Assembly (NCBI GenBank): GCA_965197545.1
Contig: CBDANJ010000008.1
Span: 372,001-436,000, forward strand
From: CATOSP01 sp965197545
Lineage (GTDB): Bacteria > Chloroflexota > Dehalococcoidia > Lucifugimonadales > UBA3495
Direction of reading: 5' to 3'
DNA length: 64,000 nucleotides
A model generated the notes under the pieces. It did not search any database, was not told the origin of the DNA, and was given only the letters and a program-made list of their open reading frames with translations. Positions within the stretch are counted from its first letter, which is position 1; each line of letters starts with the position of its first letter. The position numbers were made by a program, and so were the translations under genes. Of the stretch, positions 51,382-60,619 are shown in pieces.

Positions 51382-54300
51382 CTAAAGGGCAACCACCGTA
51401 TCGGTATCCCCGGCTTCCAGGGCGTTCATATAGGCGAGAACCAGCTCCCGCGTCCGGTACCTGCCGAACGCGGCCATATCTTCCCGGCGCACAATTGGGA
51501 AGGTATCCATGACGTAGCCCGCGTCGTCCCGTGAGAGGCCATAAAGGTGGAAGTAGAGGGCGTCCAACCTGGCCCGCAGGTGCCGCCGTTCTTCCTCGTT
51601 CCAGATAAAGGGCGGGCCGTCGTAGCCCATGTCGCGGGCGAAAGGAATCATGTCATTGGCGGTGTAGGTGAGGCGCAGGACATGGTCGCGCACGATCTCC
51701 AGGGCCGTCTTGTTGCCGAATGTCTGGTCGTAGTCGCCGGGGGAGATGACGGGTAGTTGTTCCAGAGAAGTCAGGCTCATGCTGGCTCCTTGAAGCTTCT
51801 GCCTCGCCACGTAATCAAAGCAGAAGCAGGTCAGAGTTGACAACAGACAAGCTGCGTCGACGGCAGGGAAATCGTACTCGTTGGGAAGAAGAATGGGTAT
51901 CGTATAACTCACTCCGCTCCAGGGAATGATAGTCGCCACGGAGGTGCGCGCATCAGTCGGACGAGTAATGCGCCGGTATACGAGCACCCACCCATGGGAA
52001 CCCGGAAATCTTCGCGAGATTTCCTCTGCGGGAACCCAATACACGACTCCAGGCACAAACGTGATGTCCGAATGTTGTCCGACGGTAGTAGGCACACCTA
52101 CATGCGGGTTGTGTATGTTTCCAATGTTAAGTTCCACCGAACTCGCTCGATGGTCGAAATTTCTCACCATGAGTCCCTGGTACAGAGGCAAACACAATTC
52201 TCCACCTTTGCGCCAACGGTTGTGCTCCACAGGGTAATACCCTTCGTTGCGAAGCTCATCTTCGGTCTTAAACAGGTGTGAGTCGTTGGTCATGTGGAAC
52301 ATGTAGTGGTGCCGTACCGGCCAAGCGCGGCGTTCCTCTCCTCCGGACCGATCCACCAACACGGGATGCCTCTCGTAGATGCCCAGCGTGATTTCCGCGT
52401 CCCGGCGCGTTCGGAAGATTGGAGCCGTCGCTGTGTTAGGGTTAACTCGCGCGAAATCCGCCGGAGCCAGGGGAAAGCAACGGTCCGGGTCGGTAATCGT
52501 CTCGGTGTCGTGGAGGAAGAAGGCGCAGTTGGTCTCGCCGAAGCTGCGGTTAGACCCCCCAAGGATGAGGGCGCAGAACTTAAAAGAGGCGTGGACGTCC
52601 TTGAAGAATATCTTCCGGTTCTCGAAATCGTAGATTCCGGCTACCCGCCCGGTGGAAGTGACCGACTTAAAAAAGTTTGCGGCCGTCTTATCGGCGTAAA
52701 TGCCGGAAGGCGTGAGCAACCCCATCATGCCATCTGGTTTAAGCAGCCTCGTTGCCCGTTCCACGAATAGCGAGTAGAGGTTTATGTCGCCTCCCCCTAG
52801 CAGTGGGTAATGGCCCGACGTCCGGACTAGCTGGCCCAGCGAGTCTGCCCGCGCCTTGGCGGCGTCGAACTCGACCGCCAGAGGGTCCCCGTCTTCACGC
52901 AACTCCTTGATGGCGTTTCTCCGCGCCGCCGCCGTGGGAGCCAACGCCAGATCAGGAGAGCGTATGGCGAACCACTCAACCTCCTGGAGTTTGATGCGGT
53001 CCCACGGCGGATTGCCTATTACCGCGTCGAAGCCTCCCTGGGGGTGGTTGTCCTGCCAGCGGCTCCACACGCCGGGGAAGGCAACTTCCCAGTGAAGGAA
53101 ATTTTCACGCCTGGCGATGGCCGTCGCGTCGCGCCACATCTCGTCAAGCCGGTCCATCCGGGCGTTGGACTGGTCCGAGGCCTTAACGGTCTCGCCGCCG
53201 GGCCCCTTGGCCAGCAGCTCGAAGACGTTGCTCAGGTCGTCTCCCAGCACGTCGTTCAATTCGGTCTCGTAGGCGGCGGTCTCCTTCCTGCTCATGCCCG
53301 CTTCGAGCCAGCGCACGCCGCAGAAGAAGTCCAGCACGCCCCGGAGCCGGGCGGTGGTCTGTTCCACGCCCTGGAACAACAGGGACGACTCGCGCACCTC
53401 GGAAATGTCGGAGTCAGACATCTCCTCGATCTCTTGCATCTGGTTGGTGGCGTTCTCCGCAGCCTGTATCGCGCCGGCGGCGAACAGGCCGCCCAACCTT
53501 TGCAGCGATTCACGGCCTTCGATCACCCGCAGGCCGAAGAGGGAGTCGCCGCAGCGCAGGTGGTGGTCGAGGAACGACAGGGGAGCCCCCACGGTGAAGC
53601 TGTGCAGCCACAAGGACACCTTGGCAAGCTCCACGGTGAGGGGGTTTTTGTCCACCCCGTAGATGCACCGCTTTAGGACCATGCGGCGGATGATGGCCTG
53701 GCCGGTAAGCTGGGACTCGTTGATCACCCAGTCCGATTCCTTGGCCCGGGTTAAAATCTCGGCCTTGATTGCATCGATGGACTTGACCAGAGGCGAAACG
53801 TATTCGCCGCCCAACCATTCCGGTACCGCCGGAGCGTACTCGGCCAGGTCGGCGATGTAATCCGATAGGAAGTCCACGGCGGTAACCAGGAAATGCCCGC
53901 TGCCCATGGCCGGGTCCAGCACTTTGAGGCCGAGGACCGCTACCGCCGGGTCTAGCGCGGCCAGTTCGGCGTGGCGCTCCTGGAGACTGCGGCGGTCGGA
54001 CGCCAACTGTTTCGACTTCTCCTCGAAGACAGCCAGACGTTGGTCGACCAAGGGGCCGATGGTCTTTTCAACGATGAGGTCGACAAGCTCCTGAGGAGTG
54101 TAGAAGCTGCCGCTGTCCTTCCGTGCGTAGGGGTTGGGTTGAATGGTGACCGCGCCGTCCTGGGTGCGTACCGGCTCCCGCTCCAACAACCGCTCGTATA
54201 TCGAGCCTAGCTGCTGGACGGACATGTCCCGGTAGTTGACGAAGCGCCTGCCGTTATCGCCCCGCCGGGTTACGCTGGTGTGACTCAGGTCATAGATGAC

Positions 54301-55500
54301 CTTGGCCACCACGGTGTCCGGCAACCGGACCGTCGCGAGCACCGGCGCTGATCCAGATGAGAATAGTCCTCCGTTGTAGGGCGGCAATCCGATGGAAAGG
54401 TCACCACGGTCGATGAGGTGGAAGAGGGTAGCAAGATGATCGTAGTAGTTGGTAGCCAACGAGGAGAAAGTGTCTCCCCGCTCCATCCTCGCGGCGACTT
54501 CGTCACGTACCGGCTTGCGGAGGCCGTAATCATCGTAGCGGGGATCGTTGACCGGAAGTAGTCCTCTGTCTTCCGCGTATAGGAGGAACAAAAGCCGGTA
54601 GAGGAACACCAGCGCGGCATCCCGGACTTCGCCAAGGTCAGCGTCGCACTCAGCGGCTATGGCATTGACCAACCCGGGGAACACACTCTGGAACACCACC
54701 CCGGAAAGGTCCTGCGCCACCTGCCGCTCGTAGCGCCGTCCCTCGGCGATGGCCTCTTCCAGGTACGTGGCCGTCGACCCGTCGTGGTGTACGAAGGACT
54801 GCCGCCGGAACAGAAGCAGAAACGTTCGGAGCGAGGCGTCATCATCCTGTTCCAGAACCTCGCGGAGGTCCACCTCGTAGTAGCCGGTAGCCCTGGGCCG
54901 GGCCCGGTGATCGTAAAGACGCCAAATGGTCCCGTTGGTGAGAATCCCCCAGCGTATCCGGCCATCCGACACCGATTCCGCCGTGGACAGATACCTCAGA
55001 ATTTGCCCGTGGGGCGTACCGCTCTGCACCTTATCAGTTTGGTCCCGGTTATCGAGTGGAAGACCGAAACGCTTGCTTTCCTGGATCAGGAGAGCATCCG
55101 CGTATCTCTCCTGTGAACTGCTCCTGGCGCCAGCCCGCTCTCTGTCGGAGCTATCGGCAAACAGCAGGTGGTCGGGTATGTCTTCGTTTCGCGCCGCCCC
55201 TTGCTGCGGCAGGTAATCGGTCCATCCGAGCAGGTCGAATGCCGGGCGCACCAGGTCCTGTTCGGTCAGAGACTCGTTTGGGTCACTAAATTGTGCGAGC
55301 CAGTCTATCCGCTCAGAGATGGACCATTTGAATCCCGTCAGCCCAGCCGGGTCTTCAACTGACTCCTGCCATTCCAGGGTTGCCTGGATGCCCTCGCTGA
55401 GGAAGTATTCAGTGAATAGTTGGCCCGGCAATTTCCGTCCCCCGGTCACTGGATTACTTGGACTCGATTGCATGGACTTTATTTCCAAAGTGGCAACCAT
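51382..55500 (-). CDS. Type IIG-like restriction-modification protein (fused nuclease and N6-adenine methyltransferase)
   Basis: A 1,372-residue Eco57I-type protein. The N-terminal 250 residues look like a PD-(D/E)xK domain: RPAFDLLGWTDYLPQQ, then Asp110 in IPDHLLFA and ESK at 141-143 (ALLIQESKRFGLPLD), with GILTNGTIWRLYDHR. The methyltransferase has SGSFYTPQELVDLIVEKTIG, motif I VLDPAMGSGHFLV near residues 523-535 and motif IV AVIGNPPWDRIKL near 828-834. The C-terminal 400 residues likely hold target recognition. A single polypeptide doing both jobs is typical of type IIG/IIL enzymes. No separate specificity or helicase gene is adjacent. It could also be an isolated defence-island enzyme of a BREX-like kind, less likely without pgl/brx neighbours. 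Confidence 0.85.
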   Translation of the reverse strand: MVATLEIKSMQSSPSNPVTGGRKLPGQLFTEYFLSEGIQATLEWQESVEDPAGLTGFKWSISERIDWLAQFSDPNESLTEQDLVRPAFDLLGWTDYLPQQGAARNEDIPDHLLFADSSDRERAGARSSSQERYADALLIQESKRFGLPLDNRDQTDKVQSGTPHGQILRYLSTAESVSDGRIRWGILTNGTIWRLYDHRARPRATGYYEVDLREVLEQDDDASLRTFLLLFRRQSFVHHDGSTATYLEEAIAEGRRYERQVAQDLSGVVFQSVFPGLVNAIAAECDADLGEVRDAALVFLYRLLFLLYAEDRGLLPVNDPRYDDYGLRKPVRDEVAARMERGDTFSSLATNYYDHLATLFHLIDRGDLSIGLPPYNGGLFSSGSAPVLATVRLPDTVVAKVIYDLSHTSVTRRGDNGRRFVNYRDMSVQQLGSIYERLLEREPVRTQDGAVTIQPNPYARKDSGSFYTPQELVDLIVEKTIGPLVDQRLAVFEEKSKQLASDRRSLQERHAELAALDPAVAVLGLKVLDPAMGSGHFLVTAVDFLSDYIADLAEYAPAVPEWLGGEYVSPLVKSIDAIKAEILTRAKESDWVINESQLTGQAIIRRMVLKRCIYGVDKNPLTVELAKVSLWLHSFTVGAPLSFLDHHLRCGDSLFGLRVIEGRESLQRLGGLFAAGAIQAAENATNQMQEIEEMSDSDISEVRESSLLFQGVEQTTARLRGVLDFFCGVRWLEAGMSRKETAAYETELNDVLGDDLSNVFELLAKGPGGETVKASDQSNARMDRLDEMWRDATAIARRENFLHWEVAFPGVWSRWQDNHPQGGFDAVIGNPPWDRIKLQEVEWFAIRSPDLALAPTAAARRNAIKELREDGDPLAVEFDAAKARADSLGQLVRTSGHYPLLGGGDINLYSLFVERATRLLKPDGMMGLLTPSGIYADKTAANFFKSVTSTGRVAGIYDFENRKIFFKDVHASFKFCALILGGSNRSFGETNCAFFLHDTETITDPDRCFPLAPADFARVNPNTATAPIFRTRRDAEITLGIYERHPVLVDRSGGEERRAWPVRHHYMFHMTNDSHLFKTEDELRNEGYYPVEHNRWRKGGELCLPLYQGLMVRNFDHRASSVELNIGNIHNPHVGVPTTVGQHSDITFVPGVVYWVPAEEISRRFPGSHGWVLVYRRITRPTDARTSVATIIPWSGVSYTIPILLPNEYDFPAVDAACLLSTLTCFCFDYVARQKLQGASMSLTSLEQLPVISPGDYDQTFGNKTALEIVRDHVLRLTYTANDMIPFARDMGYDGPPFIWNEEERRHLRARLDALYFHLYGLSRDDAGYVMDTFPIVRREDMAAFGRYRTRELVLAYMNALEAGDTDTVVAL

Positions 55501-55559
55501 GTCAAAGGAGCGCTCGTTGCGTAACTGTTCGGACTTGATGTGTCCTTCCTACTCCCAGC

Positions 55560-55705
55560 CCGTCATTCCGGGCCCCGTATCCAGTACGGGGCAGGCTTTG
55601 ACCCGGAATCCAGAAACCTTTACAACCAGCAAATGCCGCTATCATTGGCATTTCTGGATTCCCGCCCCGATCGAGCCGGGGGCAGGCTCTTCGCGGGAAC
55701 GACTG
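55560..55705. repeat. Inverted dispersed-repeat pair (CCCCG...CGGGGCAGGCT)
   Basis: Two related units, CCCCGTATCCAGTACGGGG plus CAGGCT (55,573-55,597) and GCCCCGATCGAGCCGGGGG plus CAGGCTCT (55,664-55,690), with TGGATTCCCG and its complement CGGAATCCAG around them. A third copy of the core is at 48,176-48,201. Confidence 0.65.
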
Positions 55706-55828
55706 GTTGCGGCTGAGGGATACCGTTTGAGGTTCATCATGGAGATGCCCGATGTGGGATTCAGCCAATCCGCGTCATCGAGTCTGAACAGTTACCTCGT
55801 TACCGCTCACCTTTAGCGCGTCGGAGTG

Positions 55829-55871
55829 GGTCCTTCGACTCCGCTGCGCTCTGCTCAGGATGAGCGGGGTT
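55829..55871 (+). repeat. 43-bp dispersed repeat
   Basis: Matches the complement of 27,917-27,959 at 42 of 43 positions, starting GGTCCTTCGACTCCGCTGCG. Confidence 0.75.
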
Positions 55872-55983
55872 GGAGTTGCCGGGCGAAGGCGTCACGGGCC
55901 GGGTTCCACTATAATCTACCGCAGAGACTACGGCGGCTCTCAATCAACAGAACTCAGCGCTGTAGCCCGGCGAGGTACCCGCT

Positions 55984-56703
55984 ATGACCATCCCATCGAT
56001 CACCATGCTGCCATACAACCGGCAGGGTGAAATTGACTACGCCAGCCTCGAATTCAACCCGGACGAGCCGCCGGACAAGCCTGACGCGATGGAGCAGCAT
56101 CTCGAACAGGCGGAGGTCTTCCAACTTCTCAGTGCCCGGTTCACGGAATTCAACCAGCGTCCCGACGTCTTTCTCGACTTCGACTCCTACATCTGCTACG
56201 ACCGGAACAACCTCAACGTCCGCGTCTCCCCGGATATATACCTGGTCTTCGGGGTTGACGCGCGAGCCATCCGTCCGCGCAAGCTCTACCTGCCTTGGGA
56301 AACGGGCAAGCCGCCGGACTGGGCGCTGGAAATCGCCTCGGAAAGCACCGCGAGGGAGGACGTCAACCGCAAGCCCGCCATCTACGCCCGCATGGGCATT
56401 CCCGAATACTGGCGATTTGATCCCACCGGCGGCAACTATCACGGGGAACCCCTGTGGGGGGGTCTCCTGGTCGACGGCACGTACCGGACCATAGAATTGG
56501 CTGCCGCACCTGACGGTGTCCTCAAAGGCTACAGCCCCGTTTTGGGGCTCAGCCTGTGTTGGGACGAAGGCTGGCCCCGATTCTATGACCCGTCGGCCGG
56601 CGCCTACTTGGAGACGTGGCGGGAAGTACAGGCTGCCCGCGCTGAAGCGGAGGCTGAAGTGCGCCGGCTTCGTGAAGAACTCCGGGAGCATCAATCAGAG
56701 TGA
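55984..56703 (+). CDS. Uma2-family endonuclease-like protein (second copy)
   Basis: A 239-residue Uma2/DUF820 protein, paralogous to the gene at 31,566. Core motifs are VSPDIYLVFGVD, DWALEIASESTARED and MGIPEYWRFDPTGGNYHGEP. The Asp/Glu/Lys residues sit in a restriction-endonuclease-like fold. The last 30 residues are a Glu/Arg coiled coil (ARAEAEAEVRRLREELREH). The reading frame is intact, so it shows how the other copy's end should read. Lies alone, ending in a shared terminator. Confidence 0.85.
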   Translation: MTIPSITMLPYNRQGEIDYASLEFNPDEPPDKPDAMEQHLEQAEVFQLLSARFTEFNQRPDVFLDFDSYICYDRNNLNVRVSPDIYLVFGVDARAIRPRKLYLPWETGKPPDWALEIASESTAREDVNRKPAIYARMGIPEYWRFDPTGGNYHGEPLWGGLLVDGTYRTIELAAAPDGVLKGYSPVLGLSLCWDEGWPRFYDPSAGAYLETWREVQAARAEAEAEVRRLREELREHQSE

Positions 56704-56744
56704 CCCGCAAGGGCCACATCCACCAATCATAGCCAAAACTGGAA

Positions 56745-56764
56745 GGGGGCCGTTAGCGGCCCCC
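56745..56764. terminator. Bidirectional terminator between Uma2 and citrate synthase genes
   Basis: An 8-bp stem (GGGGGCCG/CGGCCCCC) with a 4-base loop TTAG, between two convergent stops. A short A/T tail is on each side. Confidence 0.65.
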
Positions 56765-56793
56765 TCAAAAATTTGCGGTTGCGGTGTACCGGC

Positions 56794-57927
56794 CTAGCCG
56801 CGCTGCTCCACGGGGACGTATTCCAGGTCCATTTCCCCTGCGTATTCCAGCAGCGGGCGGATCAGGATGTTGTCCGCGTATTGCTCGGCGCATTGGAGGG
56901 TCCAGCCTGGGATGCGGCCCAGGGCGAAGATGGAGATGAACAGGTCGTCGGGAATATCGAGCAAGTAGTAAATCGAGCCCGCGAAGAAGTCTACGTTGAC
57001 GAAGATACCCCGGTCCCGGTAGCGGACCATGACCTCTTCTTCCACGTAGTTGAGTATCTGGAACCAGTGGGGCTGGCCTACCTTGTCGCCCAAAGCTCGA
57101 GACCGCTCGCGCAGGTGGCGGGCCCTTGGGTCCTCCGCCTTGTAAACCCGGTGGCCGAATCCCATGATGCGGCCGCCGTTGTCTAGGATGTTCCGGCAGT
57201 ATTCTTCGGCGTTCTCCGGCTGGCCGATCTCCAGGGCCATCTTCATGACTTCCTCAGCCGCGCCGCCGTGGGCGGGCCCCTTGAGGACGCCGACTCCGGT
57301 GACCACCGCCGAATGAAGGTCGGAGATGGTGGAGGCGGCTACCCTCGCTCCGAAGGCCGATGCGTTGGCGCCGTGTTCAGCGTGGAGGATGAAGTCGACA
57401 TCCAGCAGGTTGGTGGTCTCCTGGTCGGGGACCTCTCCAAACAGCATGTAGAGGAAGTTCCCGGCGTGGTTAAGGTCAGGGTTGGGGGCCATCGGTTCCA
57501 GTCCCTTGCGCAGCCGGTGGTGCGCCGCCACGATGGTCGGCCCCATGGCCGTAAGCCGGATGCCCTTGCGTATGGTGGCTTCCACCGAGTTATCCTTCAC
57601 TTCGTCGTCGAAGGCCGCAAGCGCGGATAGTCCCGTGCGCAGCGCATCCATGGGATGGCTATCCTTGACCAGGTCCAACACCTGAATTACTTCGTCGGGA
57701 ATACGGCGGTTGGCCCGCAGGTGGGCGTCGAATTCGGAGAGCTGTTCCTTCGTCGGCAAGCTGCCGTATAGAAGGAGGTAAACCACCTCTTCGAAAGTAG
57801 ACTTTTCCGCCAAGTCGTGGATATTATATCCACGGTACAGCAGTTTGCCTTCCAGGCCGTCGATGAAGCTGGACGTGGTGGTGTCCAGGTAGACATCCTT
57901 CAGCCCCTTCTCGATCTGAGGAGCCAT
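56794..57927 (-). CDS. gltA: Citrate synthase
   Basis: A 377-residue enzyme condensing acetyl-CoA and oxaloacetate, entering the TCA or methylcitrate cycle. The ATG chosen has AAAGGAGG 8 bases upstream; the frame continues 51 codons further without support. Active-site residues His185 (LHAEHGANASAF), His220 (GPAHGGAAEEV), His259 (GFGHRVYK) and Asp313 (NVDFF) are present. Length and the N-terminus (GLEGKLLYRGYNIHDLAEKS) fit the short bacterial type. It is monocistronic with a good promoter. Methylcitrate synthase activity cannot be excluded. Confidence 0.93.
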   Translation of the reverse strand: MAPQIEKGLKDVYLDTTTSSFIDGLEGKLLYRGYNIHDLAEKSTFEEVVYLLLYGSLPTKEQLSEFDAHLRANRRIPDEVIQVLDLVKDSHPMDALRTGLSALAAFDDEVKDNSVEATIRKGIRLTAMGPTIVAAHHRLRKGLEPMAPNPDLNHAGNFLYMLFGEVPDQETTNLLDVDFILHAEHGANASAFGARVAASTISDLHSAVVTGVGVLKGPAHGGAAEEVMKMALEIGQPENAEEYCRNILDNGGRIMGFGHRVYKAEDPRARHLRERSRALGDKVGQPHWFQILNYVEEEVMVRYRDRGIFVNVDFFAGSIYYLLDIPDDLFISIFALGRIPGWTLQCAEQYADNILIRPLLEYAGEMDLEYVPVEQRG

Positions 57928-58051
57928 GAAATATCCTCCTTTGGGGTGCTCGGCCAAACTGCTCGGGGTACGAGAAACGACGCGAGACCCGCAATTACAC
58001 GCCGGTAAATGACCATGCGCACAAGGTAAAATAAGTCTGGGAACGTCGGCG

Positions 58052-58080
58052 ATTTTAGCATTCGACCATTTGAGTGTCAA
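58052..58080 (-). promoter_or_regulatory. Sigma-70 promoter of citrate synthase gene
   Basis: On the minus strand TTGACA (58,075-58,080), 17-base spacer, TAAAAT (58,052-58,057), about 125 bases before the ATG. Confidence 0.72.
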
Positions 58081-58136
58081 GCAAATCCAAGGCTGGGAGA
58101 CGGAGCAAACGCCCCCTGCCGTAAGATAGGAAGCCT

Positions 58137-59060
58137 ATGCAGTGCGGACTGATACTGCCCAATTTGGGAGCCTTGGCCAACCCATCTACACTTACCAAGT
58201 TGGCCGTCCGCGCCGAAGAACTGAGGTTCGACGGCGTGTTTGCCAGCGACCACCTCGCCCTGCCCACGACGCCGGGCTCCCGTTACCCTTACCGGTCCGA
58301 CGGCACGTTCCCGTTGCGGCCCGACGAGGACCTGCTGGAACCGGTGACAACGCTGGCCTACCTGGCGGCGATTACTACGCGGATCAAGCTGGGTTTTAGC
58401 GTGTTGGTGCTCCCTTACCGCCATGCCGTGCTCAACGCCAAGATGCTCTCCACTCTTGACGTCTACTCCGGGGGCAGGCTGATCGTAGGTGTGGGAGTGG
58501 GCTGGATGAAGGAGGAGTTCGAGGTCCTGGACTCAGACTACGACAACCGGGGTCAGGTTACGGACGAACACATCAGGCTGCTACAGGCGCTATGGCGCAG
58601 AGACGAGCCGGAATTCGCGGGCACCTATTACCGTTTCACGGGGATGACTATGTATCCGAAGCCATCCCAGAAGCCCCATCCCCCCATTTGGACCGGCGGC
58701 ATCTCCCGCAGGGCACTGCGCCGGGCCGCCCAGTTGAGCGACGGCTGGCACGGCGTGAGGATGACGCCGCACGAGATCGAAAAAGTGGGCACACAGCTTC
58801 GAGAGTTGAGGTCCGAGACGGGCCGGGACTCCCTCCAGTTCGACGTCTCGCTGCGCACCGGCATGGACCTTACCAACTCGGCCCTACCCCAGAACCGCCT
58901 CCCCATGAGAGGTTCCCCGAAACAGGTCGCCGAAGACGTAATCCACTACCGGGAAGCGGGCCTGACCTACCTGGTGATGGAGCCGAGGGCCCGCGACGAA
59001 TCGGAATTCCTGGGGCAGATGGAGCGGTTTGCGGAAGAGGTCAGACCCCGATTGACCTAG
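58137..59060 (+). CDS. LLM-class (luciferase-like, probably F420-dependent) oxidoreductase, second
   Basis: A 307-residue protein with the luciferase-like pattern: MQCGLILPNLGALANPSTLT, FDGVFASDHLALPTTPGSRY, ITTRIKLGFSVLVLPYRHAV, YSGGRLIVGVGVGWMKEEFE and KPHPPIWTGGISRRALRRAA. It differs enough from the gene at 34,486 that they are not recent duplicates. Cofactor F420 use is inferred from the TIGR03619-like family features. The gene converges on the DUF255 gene with an overlap of 20 bases. Confidence 0.87.
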   Translation: MQCGLILPNLGALANPSTLTKLAVRAEELRFDGVFASDHLALPTTPGSRYPYRSDGTFPLRPDEDLLEPVTTLAYLAAITTRIKLGFSVLVLPYRHAVLNAKMLSTLDVYSGGRLIVGVGVGWMKEEFEVLDSDYDNRGQVTDEHIRLLQALWRRDEPEFAGTYYRFTGMTMYPKPSQKPHPPIWTGGISRRALRRAAQLSDGWHGVRMTPHEIEKVGTQLRELRSETGRDSLQFDVSLRTGMDLTNSALPQNRLPMRGSPKQVAEDVIHYREAGLTYLVMEPRARDESEFLGQMERFAEEVRPRLT

Positions 59061-60585
59061 CGGGCGTAGGCTCGACCAGCAACCTCCCCACGGCCAGCCC
59101 AAACCCGGCGGCGAAGGCTCCGTGGATGGAGTGGGAGCCGGTAAACCGTGCAAGCGCCCTGCCCGCGGTCTCCCTGTTCCCCATATCCCCGCCGATGGCC
59201 GACAACCGTAGAAAGAACAGCGCGGCCCTGGCATTCTGAGGCATCACGCATACCGGGGTAGACAACCTACCTGGCCCGGCCTCGCTGATATCAGCGACCC
59301 CGCCTTCGGGCAGCAGGTGCCATTGCCTGATGGCGTTTGCCAACTGTTTCGCCCGCTGGAGGTACACCTCTCCGCCAAGTATGGCGTAGGCGTCCAAGAG
59401 GGCCAGCCCGGTTTCCACGGAGTCCAAGAGCAGTCCAAGCGACTTCCCACCGGTGTCCCGGTTGCTGTCCCAATAGTGGAACATCCGCCCGTCTTCGGCC
59501 CGCAGCCGGCGCCAGAGCGTTTCCAACACCCGCTCCGCCCGCTCCCTGCAATCGTCCCGTCCCAAGAGCCACCAGGCGTCTAGGCACGCGGAGACCATGG
59601 CGGCGTTGGCGTCGCAATACACCAGCTCGTCTACAACGGGACGGGTCTGCCGGTGGGTGGCCTCGGCGGGAACCGGGCTGTCGAAGGCAACGTAGTCCTG
59701 GCAACCCAGGTACGCCCCTGCCTCCTCATCGAACAAGTACGATTCGACGAATTCAATGAGACCTTCAGCGTGGACCCGCCACTCGGCGTCTCCTGTTAGA
59801 AGGCAGGCATGGAGATAATTCCGTAATAGCGCCGCCTGGTCGTAGAGCAGTTTCTCCCGGTGGGGCTCGCTCCAGTCCGGTTTGGAAGAGTAGCGAAAGA
59901 ACCCGCCCAGAGGAGCATCGAACATCGGTCCGACTCGTAGCTTGGCCAGAGTATGCAGGACGTGGTCTAGGTACTGCCGCTCTCCGGTGGCTTGGTAGAC
60001 GTACAAGAAGAAATCATTGGCGTCGGTATGCAGGAATTTGAAACCGTCCCCGAACCCTCCATGAACAGGGTCGGCCAGCCCTTCCACCAACCCCAGGACC
60101 TCGTAAAAGAGGGCGGGTCCGAGGGCGTGGCCTCCCTCAGTGGCAGGGTCCGAAATCTCTACAGGTTGAGAATCCGGCGCCTCAGACTCGCCACCGAGCA
60201 GGTCACCTTGCTGGTGCAACTGCACCACACGGACCAATACTTCGACGAAGGGGTCGGGGTCCATGTAATTGACGCTAAAGAGATGGTCCCCGTCTGGGGT
60301 GAGGAAGGCGATTGTCGGCCAGCCGTCCTGATTGTAACGCAGGTCGACGTCGGGCCGCTGTGATTCCTCGACGCGCACCGGCACGAAGAAGGCGTTGAGC
60401 AGCGCGATAACCTCGGGGTGCGACAGCGCGCCTTCGTCCATGCGCTGACAGAACCCGCACCAGAAGGCGGTCAGGAAGATGGCCAGCGGCTTGCCCTGGT
60501 CAGCGGCTTCGCGGAAGGCTTCTTGGCCCCATTCGCGCCATCGCAGCCGGTGGGCCAGGTTGGCCCTAGGAGAGAAGCGGAACAT
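59041..60585 (-). CDS. DUF255/YyaL-like thioredoxin-fold protein
   Basis: A 514-residue protein with an N-terminal DUF255 thioredoxin-like domain (LAIFLTAFWCGFCQRMDEGA; redox pair Cys43/Cys46) and a C-terminal alpha-toroid similar to six-hairpin glycosidases (GFGDGFKFLHTDANDFFLYV, YDQAALLRNYLHACLL). Family members have about 600-700 residues, so this one is shorter. It begins with a short stretch MFRFSPRANLAHRLRWREWG typical of the family. Function may be redox or a hydrolase; not settled. Confidence 0.83.
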   Translation of the reverse strand: MFRFSPRANLAHRLRWREWGQEAFREAADQGKPLAIFLTAFWCGFCQRMDEGALSHPEVIALLNAFFVPVRVEESQRPDVDLRYNQDGWPTIAFLTPDGDHLFSVNYMDPDPFVEVLVRVVQLHQQGDLLGGESEAPDSQPVEISDPATEGGHALGPALFYEVLGLVEGLADPVHGGFGDGFKFLHTDANDFFLYVYQATGERQYLDHVLHTLAKLRVGPMFDAPLGGFFRYSSKPDWSEPHREKLLYDQAALLRNYLHACLLTGDAEWRVHAEGLIEFVESYLFDEEAGAYLGCQDYVAFDSPVPAEATHRQTRPVVDELVYCDANAAMVSACLDAWWLLGRDDCRERAERVLETLWRRLRAEDGRMFHYWDSNRDTGGKSLGLLLDSVETGLALLDAYAILGGEVYLQRAKQLANAIRQWHLLPEGGVADISEAGPGRLSTPVCVMPQNARAALFFLRLSAIGGDMGNRETAGRALARFTGSHSIHGAFAAGFGLAVGRLLVEPTPARSIGV

Positions 60586-60619
60586 CAGTCGTTGACTATA
60601 CCTTCGAAGGCAAAGGGTG

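Larger units (their letters stand above)
55501..55983. other. Repeat-bearing gap upstream of the type IIG and Uma2 genes
   Basis: 483 bp with no gene. It contains the dispersed repeats at 55,560-55,705 and 55,829-55,871. The frames here are made of repeat DNA. Confidence 0.5.

Noticed and set aside
50970..51392. Open frame in the gap upstream of the MidA gene
   Set aside because: It runs through a palindromic repeat and lacks a ribosome site or family match.
55502..55768. Short minus-strand frame upstream of the type IIG gene
   Set aside because: It consists of dispersed-repeat sequence.
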